A stretch of DNA of 64,000 bases from assembly GCF_900188005.1 (NCBI RefSeq), contig NZ_FZNR01000004.1:310001-374000 (forward strand). The letters are read 5' to 3'. The notes below the pieces were generated by a model that was not told the DNA's origin, made no database searches, and was given only the letters and a program-made list of their open reading frames with translations. This DNA is from Actinoplanes regularis (lineage in GTDB: Bacteria > Actinomycetota > Actinomycetes > Mycobacteriales > Micromonosporaceae). The position numbers and the translations under genes were made by a program. Positions 41,239 through 49,323 of the stretch are shown here, piece by piece; within the stretch, counting starts at the first letter, position 1, and the number at the start of each line of letters is the position of its first letter.

Positions 41239-41570
41239 CAGGGACCTCCGCTTCCACCATGCGCCCTGCCGACAGGTCCGCAGCGCTTTGTCAATGAACC
41301 GTTCGGCTCACCAGCGCGCGAGGCTAGCACTCACCGCCAAACTCGACAAAAGAGGATCATAGCTGTCGATCTCCGGGAAGGCCGCGTCTTGAAACCCGAT
41401 CGGCTGTCCAGCGTGGACTCTCGGGAGACGTCGTCGAGGAAGCCGCGGGCCCGCCACTGCCATTCGGGTAGCTGGTCGCGGGCCAGCTGGAAGAACTCAT
41501 GCCGGGCGCGACGCTGGTGCCCGTCTCGGAGTGCCCAGCCAGCACGGACGTGCGGCTCAGCGCCCCCGCG
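41239..41570. other. Intergenic region with a possible gene remnant
   Basis: 332 bases between the deacetylase start and prfC stop. On the minus strand, in frame with prfC after its stop, the translation WALRDGHQRRARHEFFQLA and further residues to about 41420 looks protein-like but has no start site or known family. The rest holds the deacetylase promoter region. Confidence 0.35.
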
Positions 41571-43157
41571 TCACGTGTCGAGTCGCAGCTCGGGGTGGCG
41601 GCCGGCCACCGTGCGCATCCGCCAGCGGTGCGGGAAGACCGCCAGCAGCGCGCCGTCGCGGACCCGGGTCATCACCTCGACGTTCGACTCGGTGCGCAGG
41701 ATCTCGCGGCCGGCCTCGTCGGTGCGGGCCGCCACCTCGTACGGGAGGTGGTCGAGCTGCACCTTGACCCCGAACTCGGTCTCGAGCCGGAAGGCGGCCA
41801 CCTCGAACTGCATCGGCCCGACGGCGGCGAACACCGGCGCCTGGTCGCCGCGCTGCTCGGAGCGCAGCACCTGGACCACGCCCTCGCCGTCGAGCTGCTC
41901 GATGCCGCGCCGGAACCGCTTGAAGGTCGAGGTGTCGGAGGTGCGTGCGACGGCGAAGTGCTCCGGCGGGAACGACGGCAGCGGCGGGAACTGCACCCGC
42001 TCGCCGACGTGCAGGGTGTCGCCGATGCCGAGCGCGGTCGCGTTGACCAGGCCGACCACGTCACCCGGGTACGCCTCGTCGATCGTGTCGCGGCCCTGTC
42101 CGAAGATCTGCTGGGCGTACTTGGTGGCGAACGGCTTCCCGGTGCCGGCGTGCGTGACGATCATGCCGCGCTCGAACCGGCCGGAGCAGATCCGCATGAA
42201 CGCGACCTGGTCGCGGTGGGCGCGGTTCATGTTCGCCTGCATCTTGAACACGAACCCGGAGAACGCGGCGTCGACCGGCTGGTCCGTGCCCGCGGCGGTG
42301 GGCCGGGCGGCCGGCGGCGGAGCCAGCTCGACCAGAATGTTCAGCAGCTGGCGCACACCGAGGTTGGCGACCGCCGCGCCGAACAGCACCGGCGTGCTCG
42401 TCGCCGCCAGGAACGTCTCCTGGTCGTGGTCGGCGCCGGTCATCGCGAGCAGGTCGAGCTCCTCGGTCGCGGTGTCCCAGTCGGCGCCGTACCGCTTCGC
42501 CGCCTCGGCCGGGTCCATCTCCTCCTCGATGGCCAGGTCGGCGCCGCCCGGGGAGCGCTCCATCCGGACGAACGTGCCGGTGCGACGGTCGATCACGCCC
42601 TGGAACTGCCCGGCGATGCCGACCGGCCAGGTCAGCGGGGTCGGCTTCAGCCCGATGCGCTGCTCGATCTCGTCCATCAGCGCGAGCGCGTCGTGGCCGG
42701 GCCGGTCCCACTTGTTGATGAACGTCATCACCGGGATGCCGCGCTGGCGGCACACCTCGAACAGCTTGAGCGTCTGCGGCTCCAGGCCCTTCGCGGCGTC
42801 CAGCAGCATGACCGCGCTGTCCACCGCCGTCAGCACCCGGTAGGTGTCCTCGGAGAAGTCGGCGTGCCCGGGGGTGTCCAGCAGGTTGATCACGGTGTCG
42901 CGGTACGAGAACTGCAGCGCCGCCGAGGTGACCGAGATGCCACGCTGCTGCTCCATCGCCATCCAGTCGGACACCACGCCACGGCGGTCGCCCTTCCCGT
43001 GGACCGCGCCGGCCTGCCCGATCACCCGCGCGTGCAGGGCGAGCGCCTCGGTCATCGTCGACTTGCCAGCGTCCGGATGCGAGATCACCGCGAACGTCCG
43101 CCTGCGGCTCGCCTGAACGGCGACACCCGACGCCGATGCCAGCACGTTCTGACTCAA
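41571..43157 (-). CDS. prfC: Peptide chain release factor 3
   Basis: 528 residues from the ATG at 43157, the normal length. The GTPase domain has SHPDAGKST (G1), RGISVTSAALQF (G2), DTPGHADFSEDTYR (G3) and INKWDR (G4), and the protein extends through the RF3-specific domains to RMRTVAGRHPELRLDT. RF3 recycles class I release factors on the ribosome and contributes to translational quality control. The gene is monocistronic and divergent from a secreted peptidase. Confidence 0.95.
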   Translation of the reverse strand: MSQNVLASASGVAVQASRRRTFAVISHPDAGKSTMTEALALHARVIGQAGAVHGKGDRRGVVSDWMAMEQQRGISVTSAALQFSYRDTVINLLDTPGHADFSEDTYRVLTAVDSAVMLLDAAKGLEPQTLKLFEVCRQRGIPVMTFINKWDRPGHDALALMDEIEQRIGLKPTPLTWPVGIAGQFQGVIDRRTGTFVRMERSPGGADLAIEEEMDPAEAAKRYGADWDTATEELDLLAMTGADHDQETFLAATSTPVLFGAAVANLGVRQLLNILVELAPPPAARPTAAGTDQPVDAAFSGFVFKMQANMNRAHRDQVAFMRICSGRFERGMIVTHAGTGKPFATKYAQQIFGQGRDTIDEAYPGDVVGLVNATALGIGDTLHVGERVQFPPLPSFPPEHFAVARTSDTSTFKRFRRGIEQLDGEGVVQVLRSEQRGDQAPVFAAVGPMQFEVAAFRLETEFGVKVQLDHLPYEVAARTDEAGREILRTESNVEVMTRVRDGALLAVFPHRWRMRTVAGRHPELRLDT

Positions 43158-43510
43158 GATCCGCTCCCAGGGCCACGTCGTCGACGCCTCACGCGTGCGA
43201 CCTGCCGCACGTTATCCCGTCGGCGGCGACTTTGAGTCATGTCGGGTCGTGATCGCCCTCACCCGCGCGTCACCGGTCGCCTCACGAAGGCACTCCGATG
43301 TGTGCCTTCGCACAGTCGTCCGGGCCTGTTTGGCACGTTTCACTGGCGGCCCGACAGTAGGACCATACTGATATAGGTCCATTCCTGGATTTGTACGTAC
43401 AGTACGACTCCGGGGCACTTCGCCGATCGCCGCCGTCCACCCCGACACCGGCCGTGATCGGCGCGCTTCGTCGTGTCCCCAGGTTTCGACCACCCCCATG
43501 GAGGAACACA
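43158..43510. other. Divergent intergenic region prfC / M28 peptidase
   Basis: 353 bases without a gene. It contains a perfect nine-base hairpin (CGAAGGCAC 43285-43293, GTGCCTTCG 43302-43310) and a ten-base palindrome TGTACGTACA at 43392-43401, about 110 bases before the peptidase start. GGAGGAACACA directly precedes the peptidase ATG. Either palindrome could be an operator. Confidence 0.5.
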
Positions 43511-44446
43511 ATGCGGGTCCGCAAGTTCGCCTACGCCGGCGTCGCCGCCGCGCTCACCGCCACCCTCGCGGTCACCGGTACGGCCTACGCCGGCGCCGCC
43601 CCAGCGGTCACCGCCGCCCCGGTCGCCGTCGCCCCGCCGGTGATCAGTGCGGACGTCTCGATGGCACACCTGCAGAAGCTGATGAGCTTCGCCTCGGCCA
43701 GCAACAACACCCGGGTGATCGGCACCCCCGGCTTCACGTCCACGGTCACCTACATCAAGCAGCAGCTCGACGCGCTCGGCTGGAAGACCACGGTGCAGAA
43801 CTTCACCACCGGCGGCAAGGCCGCGTCCAACGTCGTCGCCGAGTGGCCGTACGGCGACGCCACCCACGTGGTCATGGCGGGCGCCCACTCCGACTCGGTC
43901 TCGGCCGGCCCGGGCATCAACGACAACGGCTCCGGCGTGGCCGCGCTGCTGGCCAACGCCGCCGCGATCGCGCAGGCCAAGCTGGTGCCGCAGAAGCGGA
44001 TCCGATTCGCTTTCTGGGGTGCGGAGGAGCAGGGCGACATCGGCTCCAGCTACTACGTGTCGCACCTGGCCAGCGGCGAGTCGAAGAAGATCGACGCGTA
44101 CCTGAACTTCGACATGGTCGGCAACAAGCCGGAGAACGGCCGCGCCGTCGGTTGGAGCCTCTACGTCGAGGGTCAGTCGAACGGCCTCAACGCGCCGTTC
44201 AAGACCTACTTCACCGCACAGGGCATCACCGTCAACCCGTCCCTGGACACCGACGACCGTTCCGACCACGCCGCGTTCAAGAACGCCGGCGTCAAGGTCA
44301 CCGGTGTCAGTTCGGTGCGCAGCCTCAGTGCGCTCGGAGCCTGCTACCACAGGGCGTGCGACGACCTGACCGACGTCAGTTCGACCAGCATGGGCCTGGC
44401 CTCGAACGCCATCGCCGCCGCGGTCTGGTCGCTCGCCGGCGCCTGA
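43511..44446 (+). CDS. Secreted M28-family aminopeptidase
   Basis: 311 residues from the ATG at 43511, with GGAGG upstream. A Sec signal peptide ends near TAYAGAA. The two-zinc M28 site is complete: H126 in AGAHSDS, D138 in GINDNGSG, E172 and E173 in GAEEQ, D201 in NFDMVG and H280 in CYHRACD; the two cysteines around H280 probably form the disulfide seen in Streptomyces griseus aminopeptidase. It should release N-terminal hydrophobic residues from peptides outside the cell. A terminator follows the stop. Confidence 0.92.
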   Translation: MRVRKFAYAGVAAALTATLAVTGTAYAGAAPAVTAAPVAVAPPVISADVSMAHLQKLMSFASASNNTRVIGTPGFTSTVTYIKQQLDALGWKTTVQNFTTGGKAASNVVAEWPYGDATHVVMAGAHSDSVSAGPGINDNGSGVAALLANAAAIAQAKLVPQKRIRFAFWGAEEQGDIGSSYYVSHLASGESKKIDAYLNFDMVGNKPENGRAVGWSLYVEGQSNGLNAPFKTYFTAQGITVNPSLDTDDRSDHAAFKNAGVKVTGVSSVRSLSALGACYHRACDDLTDVSSTSMGLASNAIAAAVWSLAGA

Positions 44447-44765
44447 CCGGGGGCCGGTCCGCGGCAAGGCCGGCCGGCGAACGAGGGGGCGGAACGGTGC
44501 ACGGTTCCGCCCCTCGGATTGTTTAATCAGGGCGCAATATTTGTCGAATTCCGGTCAGTCAGACATTTCCGCGTAGGCTATTTCGAAGAATGTCTCGGAG
44601 CGGATTTCATCACATCCAATGTGGCCTATTACCGCGACGACCAGGCACTTTGGATCGCTCAAAAGGGTGCTGACGGCCGCGGATCCCGCCCGCCTCACAC
44701 GAATTTCACTCACCTTCCGCGATTGTTCACGGCGCACTGTCGAACAACGGGGAGGATTATCAGCA
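44447..44765. other. Intergenic region of low GC before the split amine oxidase operon
   Basis: 319 bases. Beyond the terminator at 44486-44513 the composition drops sharply (about 44516-44680), then GGGGAGG leads to the GTG at 44766. An upstream in-frame extension of the next gene exists but lacks a start site. The low-GC block is probably the promoter region of the operon. Confidence 0.5.
44486..44513 (+). terminator. Terminator of the M28 peptidase gene
   Basis: GGGGCGGAAC (44486-44495) pairs with GTTCCGCCCC (44504-44513), with an eight-base loop; followed by the T-rich GGATTGTTTAAT. Confidence 0.75.
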
Positions 44766-45497
44766 GTGGATCGTCATCGAAAGTGGGGCTGGGGCCTCGG
44801 CATCGCGACAATCACCGCGGTGACTGCCTTCGGGCTCGCCTCGTGGCAGGCGAACGCCGCACCCAGTACGCCGTCGACGCCCGGTGCGACAGCCGAGCAG
44901 CCGCGCGTCTCCAACCCGAGTCCCGTGCCCGAGGCCGCCTCCGGGACCGGCAGCGATCCGCTGACCGGCACCGAGGTCGACAAGGCCCGCGCGCTCGCGC
45001 TCACCCCGCAACTGGCGGCGAACGCCACGGACGTGACCGGTAAGGCCGGTCCGGAGTACCTGGCGGCCGAGCTGGATGTCGACGGCACCGGCCGGCAGGC
45101 GGAGCTGTACTACTACGACTACCGCACCGGCAAGCTGTTCAAGCAGGTCGTCGACCTCAAGGCCGGCAAACTCCTCAAGTCCTACTCCGCCACCGGGATG
45201 CAGCCGCCGGCGTCCGAGCAGGAGGCAAAGGCCGCGCTCGACCTGCTGGTCAACGATCCGCTCAGTGCGGAGTTCAAGGAGGCCTACCGCAAGGCTACCG
45301 GTGAGCAGCTGAACGGCACGGCGGGGCTCGTCCCCACCGCGCACATCTACACGGCGAAACCCGCGGACAAGGGCGCGTCCCAGTGCGGCAAGAGCCGCTG
45401 CGTGCAGCTCATCGTGAAGACCGGAGACGGTCACTTCATCAATGTCACCGACCTCATCGTCGACCTCTCCGGGCGCCAGGTCGCCCGCCTCAAGTGA
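44766..45497 (+). CDS. Secreted protein resembling the N2/N3 domains of copper amine oxidase
   Basis: 243 residues from the GTG at 44766, with GGGGAGG ten bases upstream. A signal peptide ends near WQANAA, followed by a Pro/Ser-rich linker. The segment RQAELYYYDYRTGKLFKQVVDLKAGKLLKSYSATGMQPPASEQEA aligns well by eye with the N2 domain of copper amine oxidases, and the end (HFINVTDLIVDLSGRQVARLK) has the form of N3. It lacks the catalytic domain, which is encoded by the next gene 17 bases downstream. Together they look like one oxidase split into two secreted polypeptides. An alternative reading is a PepSY-like accessory protein. Confidence 0.75.
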   Translation: MDRHRKWGWGLGIATITAVTAFGLASWQANAAPSTPSTPGATAEQPRVSNPSPVPEAASGTGSDPLTGTEVDKARALALTPQLAANATDVTGKAGPEYLAAELDVDGTGRQAELYYYDYRTGKLFKQVVDLKAGKLLKSYSATGMQPPASEQEAKAALDLLVNDPLSAEFKEAYRKATGEQLNGTAGLVPTAHIYTAKPADKGASQCGKSRCVQLIVKTGDGHFINVTDLIVDLSGRQVARLK

Positions 45498-45514
45498 GCG
45501 GGGATTCCGGCAGC

Positions 45515-46804
45515 ATGACGTACCGAAAGATCGCCGCGGCCGTCGCGCTCCTGACGTCGGCCGTGCTCAGCCTGACCGCGCCCGCCGCCGCCCAGGCGGC
45601 CCCGGCGGCGACGCCCTGCGGCGCGTCGGCGATGGTCAAGGAGACCCTGCCCAACGGGACCACCTGGCAGCTCTGCTGGCGGATCAACGACAAGGCCGGG
45701 CTCGTCCTCGACCACGTCTTCGTCGCCACGAAGCGCTATCCCGAGCCGGTGCAGGTGCTGGACTCGATCCGGCTGGCACAGCTCAACGTGCCGTACGACA
45801 CGGGTGACACCGAGTACAACGACCTCACGGCCATCGGCCTGGGCAGCTACGGCCTGGAGACCCTCACCGGCGACGACTGCAAGGGCGGCTCGATCCGCCT
45901 CGGCTCCGACGGCGGCAGCGACCCGCAGCAGCGCAAGGTGCTCTGCGTCAGCGCGGAGCCGCGTGGCCTCGCCTACCGGCTGCACGACTACGAGGGGTCG
46001 GAGGAGAAGGTCTACTCGCAGCAGGGTCACGACCTGGTGCTGCGAACGGTCAGCAAGCTCGGCTGGTACGAATACGTGACCGAGTACCGGCTGCACGACG
46101 ACGGGCAGATCTCGGCGCGTCTCGGCGCCACCGGAGACCTGGCGCCGAGCGAGTACTCCACCGCCGACAACGGCTGGCCGATCGGCAAGGCCGCCAAGGA
46201 CTACTCGACCATGCACTACCACAACGCGTTCTGGCGGGTGGACTTCAACATCGCCGGCAAGGGCGGGGAGAAGGTCGAGCAGTTCGACACCACGACGTCG
46301 GGCCGCGGCAGCATGACCGCGGCGCTCAAGACCACGCACAAGACGATCGCCAACGAGGGTACGTTCTCCGCCGCCAACCAGCGCTTCTGGCGCATCGTCA
46401 GCCCGACCAGCAAGAACGCCGACGGACACCAGCGTTCCTACGAGCTGGCGCGCGGAGCGAGCGACAGGTACGAGGGGCACCCGGAGACCAAGCCGGACGT
46501 GACCTTCAGCCAGAAGAACGCGTGCGAGAAGTGGGCCAGTGACAACGCCGCGGACCCCGAGTGCCCGCTGGACAGCGTCACCGTCATCGACTTCGTCAAG
46601 AACAAGGAGAAGCTGGCCGACCCGGTGATGTGGGTCCGGGTGGGCTTCCACCACGTGCCGCGCGACGAGGACCAGAGCCCGATGCCGATGCACTGGCAGG
46701 GTTTCGACCTGGTGCCGCGCGACTTCACCGAGATGAACCCGCTGACCCCGGCCGGCCGTGAGGGCGCGAACGGGAACCAGAGCGGCGAAGGCTCGCAGGG
46801 CTGA
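45515..46804 (+). CDS. Secreted copper amine oxidase catalytic-domain-like protein
   Basis: 429 residues from the ATG at 45515, against roughly 640 in complete enzymes. A signal peptide ends near AAQAA. The three copper ligands appear conserved: H234 and H236 in MHYHNAFWRVDF and H379 or H380 in GFHHVPRDEDQSPMP, followed by the family-like MHWQGFDLVPRDFTEMNPL. The topaquinone-forming tyrosine corresponds to Y185 in LGWYEYVTEYRLHDDGQI, where the usual Asn before it is Trp. The N2/N3 domains are absent and are supplied in trans by the preceding gene. The enzyme class oxidises primary amines to aldehydes; the Trp change leaves activity uncertain. Confidence 0.75.
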   Translation: MTYRKIAAAVALLTSAVLSLTAPAAAQAAPAATPCGASAMVKETLPNGTTWQLCWRINDKAGLVLDHVFVATKRYPEPVQVLDSIRLAQLNVPYDTGDTEYNDLTAIGLGSYGLETLTGDDCKGGSIRLGSDGGSDPQQRKVLCVSAEPRGLAYRLHDYEGSEEKVYSQQGHDLVLRTVSKLGWYEYVTEYRLHDDGQISARLGATGDLAPSEYSTADNGWPIGKAAKDYSTMHYHNAFWRVDFNIAGKGGEKVEQFDTTTSGRGSMTAALKTTHKTIANEGTFSAANQRFWRIVSPTSKNADGHQRSYELARGASDRYEGHPETKPDVTFSQKNACEKWASDNAADPECPLDSVTVIDFVKNKEKLADPVMWVRVGFHHVPRDEDQSPMPMHWQGFDLVPRDFTEMNPLTPAGREGANGNQSGEGSQG

Positions 46805-46809
46805 ACCCC

Positions 46810-46840
46810 GGCCGGCCCGGTCAGCGCGACCGGGCCGGCC
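46810..46840 (+). terminator. Strong hairpin between the amine oxidase and DUF305 genes
   Basis: GGCCGGCCCGGT (46810-46821) and ACCGGGCCGGCC (46829-46840), perfect 12-bp stem, seven-base loop, five bases after the oxidase stop and 28 bases before the TTG start. It may terminate part of the transcripts or attenuate the DUF305 gene. Confidence 0.65.
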
Positions 46841-46868
46841 CCGCTCTCCCGAGGAGAAGGGACCTTTC

Positions 46869-47441
46869 TTGACCGTCCGCCGTCTCGCCGCCGCGCTCGT
46901 CCTCGCACTCGCCGCCGTGACCGTCGTCCTGCTGCGCACCGGCGACCGCGACGTCGAGAAGCAGCAGGTCGCGTCCGAGTCCGTGGCAGCACCCTCCGGG
47001 ACCGACGTGCACTACGCGCAGATGATGGTGGCGCACCACGAACAGGCCGTCCGGATGAGCCGCACGCTGATCGCCAAGGGCGACGTCCCGGAGCGGATCC
47101 GCCTGATCGCCGAGTTCATCGTCCACGACCAGCAACGCGAGATCGACCAGACCAACGACTGGCTGACCGCCTGGAACCAGCCGGCGGGCACCCCGGAGGG
47201 TGGCTCGGCGCACGGCATGCTGACCCAGGCGCAGCTGGATGAGCTCGACCGCGCCGACGCTCGCACCGCGGCGCCGGTGTTCCTCCGGCTCATGATCGAA
47301 CATCACCGGGGTGCGATCACCATGTCCCGGTCGCTGCTGGACGGCCCCGGCGGCAACGCCTACATCCACAGCCTGGCCAAGCACGTCGTCAACGAGCAGA
47401 CTGCGGAGAACGACGCGATGACGGCGCTGCTGAAACCCTGA
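46869..47441 (+). CDS. Exported DUF305 protein
   Basis: 190 residues from a TTG start at 46869, chosen because AGGAGAAGG precedes it and because it begins exactly before a basic, hydrophobic leader (TVRRLAAALVLALAAV). The DUF305 repeats MMVAHHEQAVRMSRTL and MIEHHRGAITMSRSLL carry the paired histidines of the family, a four-helix ferritin-like fold often found beside copper-handling genes. Placement after a copper amine oxidase supports copper binding or delivery in the periplasm-like space, but this is inferred. A second, lipidated DUF305 protein is encoded at 54210-54773. Confidence 0.85.
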   Translation: MTVRRLAAALVLALAAVTVVLLRTGDRDVEKQQVASESVAAPSGTDVHYAQMMVAHHEQAVRMSRTLIAKGDVPERIRLIAEFIVHDQQREIDQTNDWLTAWNQPAGTPEGGSAHGMLTQAQLDELDRADARTAAPVFLRLMIEHHRGAITMSRSLLDGPGGNAYIHSLAKHVVNEQTAENDAMTALLKP

Positions 47442-47581
47442 CGCGGAGCACTCGTCACGGCGTACCGGAAAAATCTCGAGGGAAATCCGGGCGGCGCTGT
47501 CGGATCCGGGTGAAGGTGATCGTCGCAGAGGTGAGCGGCCACCATCGAGGGGCGCCCCGAACCACAGGAGATGATCTTCAG

Positions 47582-47905
47582 ATGCGGTACCTGGTTTCCG
47601 TGATCTTCGATCGGCCCGGCCTCGCCACCCCGGACGAGATGGCCGCCATCGCCGGGTTCAACGAGCGGCTCCAGGAGGAGGGTCACTGGGTCTTCGCCGG
47701 TGGCCTCGGTGGACCCGACACGGCCACCGTCATCGACAACCGCGGTGGCGGGGCACTGGTCACCGACGGGCCCTTCGTGGAGACGAAGGAGTTCCTCGCC
47801 GGCTTCTGGATCATCGAGGCCGCCGACCTCGACGTGGCCCTCAAGCTCGCCGCCGAGGGGTCGAGGGCGTGCAACCGCAAGGTCGAGGTGCGGCCGTTCC
47901 TGTGA
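47582..47905 (+). CDS. DGPF/YCII-domain protein
   Basis: 107 residues from the ATG at 47582. MRYLVSVIFD at the start and GALVTDGPFVETKEFLAGFWIIEAADLDVALKLA are the signature of DGPF (YCII-related) proteins. These small proteins are genetically tied to ECF42 sigma factors, and here the TGA overlaps the GTG of the sigma factor gene (GTGA at 47902-47905). The role in the signalling pathway is not established; a ligand-binding or enzymatic sensor is assumed. Confidence 0.9.
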   Translation: MRYLVSVIFDRPGLATPDEMAAIAGFNERLQEEGHWVFAGGLGGPDTATVIDNRGGGALVTDGPFVETKEFLAGFWIIEAADLDVALKLAAEGSRACNRKVEVRPFL

Positions 47906-49167
47906 GCGGGGCCGACGTCCGGGAGGCGATCACCCAGGCGCACCGCGGCGAGTGGGCGCGGGTGGTCGCCGCCCTGACCCGGCGATTCGGCGACCTCGAC
48001 ATCGCCGAGGAGGCGGCGGCCGAGGCGTTCGCGGTCGCTGTCGAGCGGTGGCCGGCCGACGGCGTACCCCCCAATCCCGGCGCCTGGCTGACCACCACCG
48101 CCAACCGCAAGGCCATCGACCGGATCCGGCGCGAGAGCAAGCGGGACGACAAGCAGAGGGAGGCTCGGACGGTGTACCACGACGACCCGCCCGAGCCGCC
48201 CGGCGCCATCGAGGACGAGCGGCTCCGGTTGATCTTCACCTGCTGTCACCCGGCGCTCGCGCCGGAGACCCGGGTGGCGTTGACCCTGCGCATGGTCGGC
48301 GGGCTGACCGTGTCCGAGATCGCCCGCGCCTTCCTGGTCCAGGAGACCACGATGGGGCAGCGGATCACCCGCGCGAAAGCCAAGATCAAGACGGCCCGGA
48401 TCCCCTACCGGGTGCCGTCCGCCGAGGATCTCCCGGATCGCGTCTCCGGCGTGCTCGCCGTCCTCTTCCTCGTCTTCAACGAGGGCTACCTGGCGACCGG
48501 CCCCGGCACCGACCCCATCCGGCACGACTTGAGCGCCGAGGCCATCCGGCTCACCCGCCTGATCCGCGCCCTGCTCCCGGCGGACGGTGAGGTGGCCGGG
48601 CTGCTCGCGCTGATGCTCCTCACCGACGCCCGCCGCCCCGCCCGGGTCTCGGCGACCGGCGAACTGGTCACCCTCGAGGAACAGGACCGTGGGGCGTGGG
48701 ACACCGCGCTGATCGCCGAGGGCCACCGGCTGGTACGCGAGCGCCTGGCCGCCGGCGTCGCCCCGGGCCGCTACCAGATCCTCGCCGCGATCAATGCCGT
48801 GCACACCTCCGCGCGCGACGTCCGCGACACCGACTGGTCACAGGTCGTCGCCCTCTACGACCAGCTCGTTCGCCTCGATCCCTCACCGATCGTCGCCCTC
48901 AACCGGGCCGTCGCGGTCGCCGAGATCGACGGCCCGGAGGTGGCGCTGGCGGCCGTCGACCGCCTCGCGGACCAGCTGGTCGGCTATCACGCCTACCACG
49001 CGACCCGCGCCCACCTGCTGCGTCGGCTGGGCCTCGGCGGGCAGGCGCGCGCGGCCTACGACAAAGCCATCGAACTGGCGGGCAACACCGCCGAGATCGC
49101 CTACCTGACCCGCCGCCGCGACCAGCTGGGAGATCGATCCCGTAGCATGCCGATCGAAGGCAGCTGA
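47902..49167 (+). CDS. ECF42-type RNA polymerase sigma factor
   Basis: 421 residues from the GTG at 47902. The sigma-2 region (FGDLDIAEEAAAEAFAVAVERWPADGVPPNPGAWLTTTANRKAIDRIRRE) and sigma-4 region (VALTLRMVGGLTVSEIARAFLVQETTMGQRITRAKAKI) are followed by a long C-terminal helical extension of about 220 residues with TPR-like sequence, as expected for ECF42. These factors lack an anti-sigma factor; the C-terminal extension is needed for activity. Coupled to the DGPF gene. It probably activates genes for DGPF-type and stress functions. Confidence 0.9.
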   Translation: MSGADVREAITQAHRGEWARVVAALTRRFGDLDIAEEAAAEAFAVAVERWPADGVPPNPGAWLTTTANRKAIDRIRRESKRDDKQREARTVYHDDPPEPPGAIEDERLRLIFTCCHPALAPETRVALTLRMVGGLTVSEIARAFLVQETTMGQRITRAKAKIKTARIPYRVPSAEDLPDRVSGVLAVLFLVFNEGYLATGPGTDPIRHDLSAEAIRLTRLIRALLPADGEVAGLLALMLLTDARRPARVSATGELVTLEEQDRGAWDTALIAEGHRLVRERLAAGVAPGRYQILAAINAVHTSARDVRDTDWSQVVALYDQLVRLDPSPIVALNRAVAVAEIDGPEVALAAVDRLADQLVGYHAYHATRAHLLRRLGLGGQARAAYDKAIELAGNTAEIAYLTRRRDQLGDRSRSMPIEGS

Positions 49168-49323
49168 ACGGCGAGGTCCATCTCACCTGGCGTCAGGGAC
49201 CGGAGAATCCGCCGTGGCCCGCGACGGAGGAAATGTCGATTCCGCTGGCAGACAGTCTTACCAAGCACCACTGAACGGCGCCGGCGAGCTGGCCGGGGGC
49301 AGGGCCTCCAGGGTCGGGCGAAG

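Noticed and set aside
40777..42843. 688-codon plus-strand frame spanning the deacetylase repeats and prfC
   Set aside because: Crosses two well-supported minus-strand genes; its repeats are the reverse translation of the deacetylase repeats.
9642..43310. Shared AAGGCACTCC in the hairpins at 9642-9680 and 43285-43310 as a dispersed element
   Set aside because: Only ten bases are shared, in different loop contexts; coincidence is sufficient.
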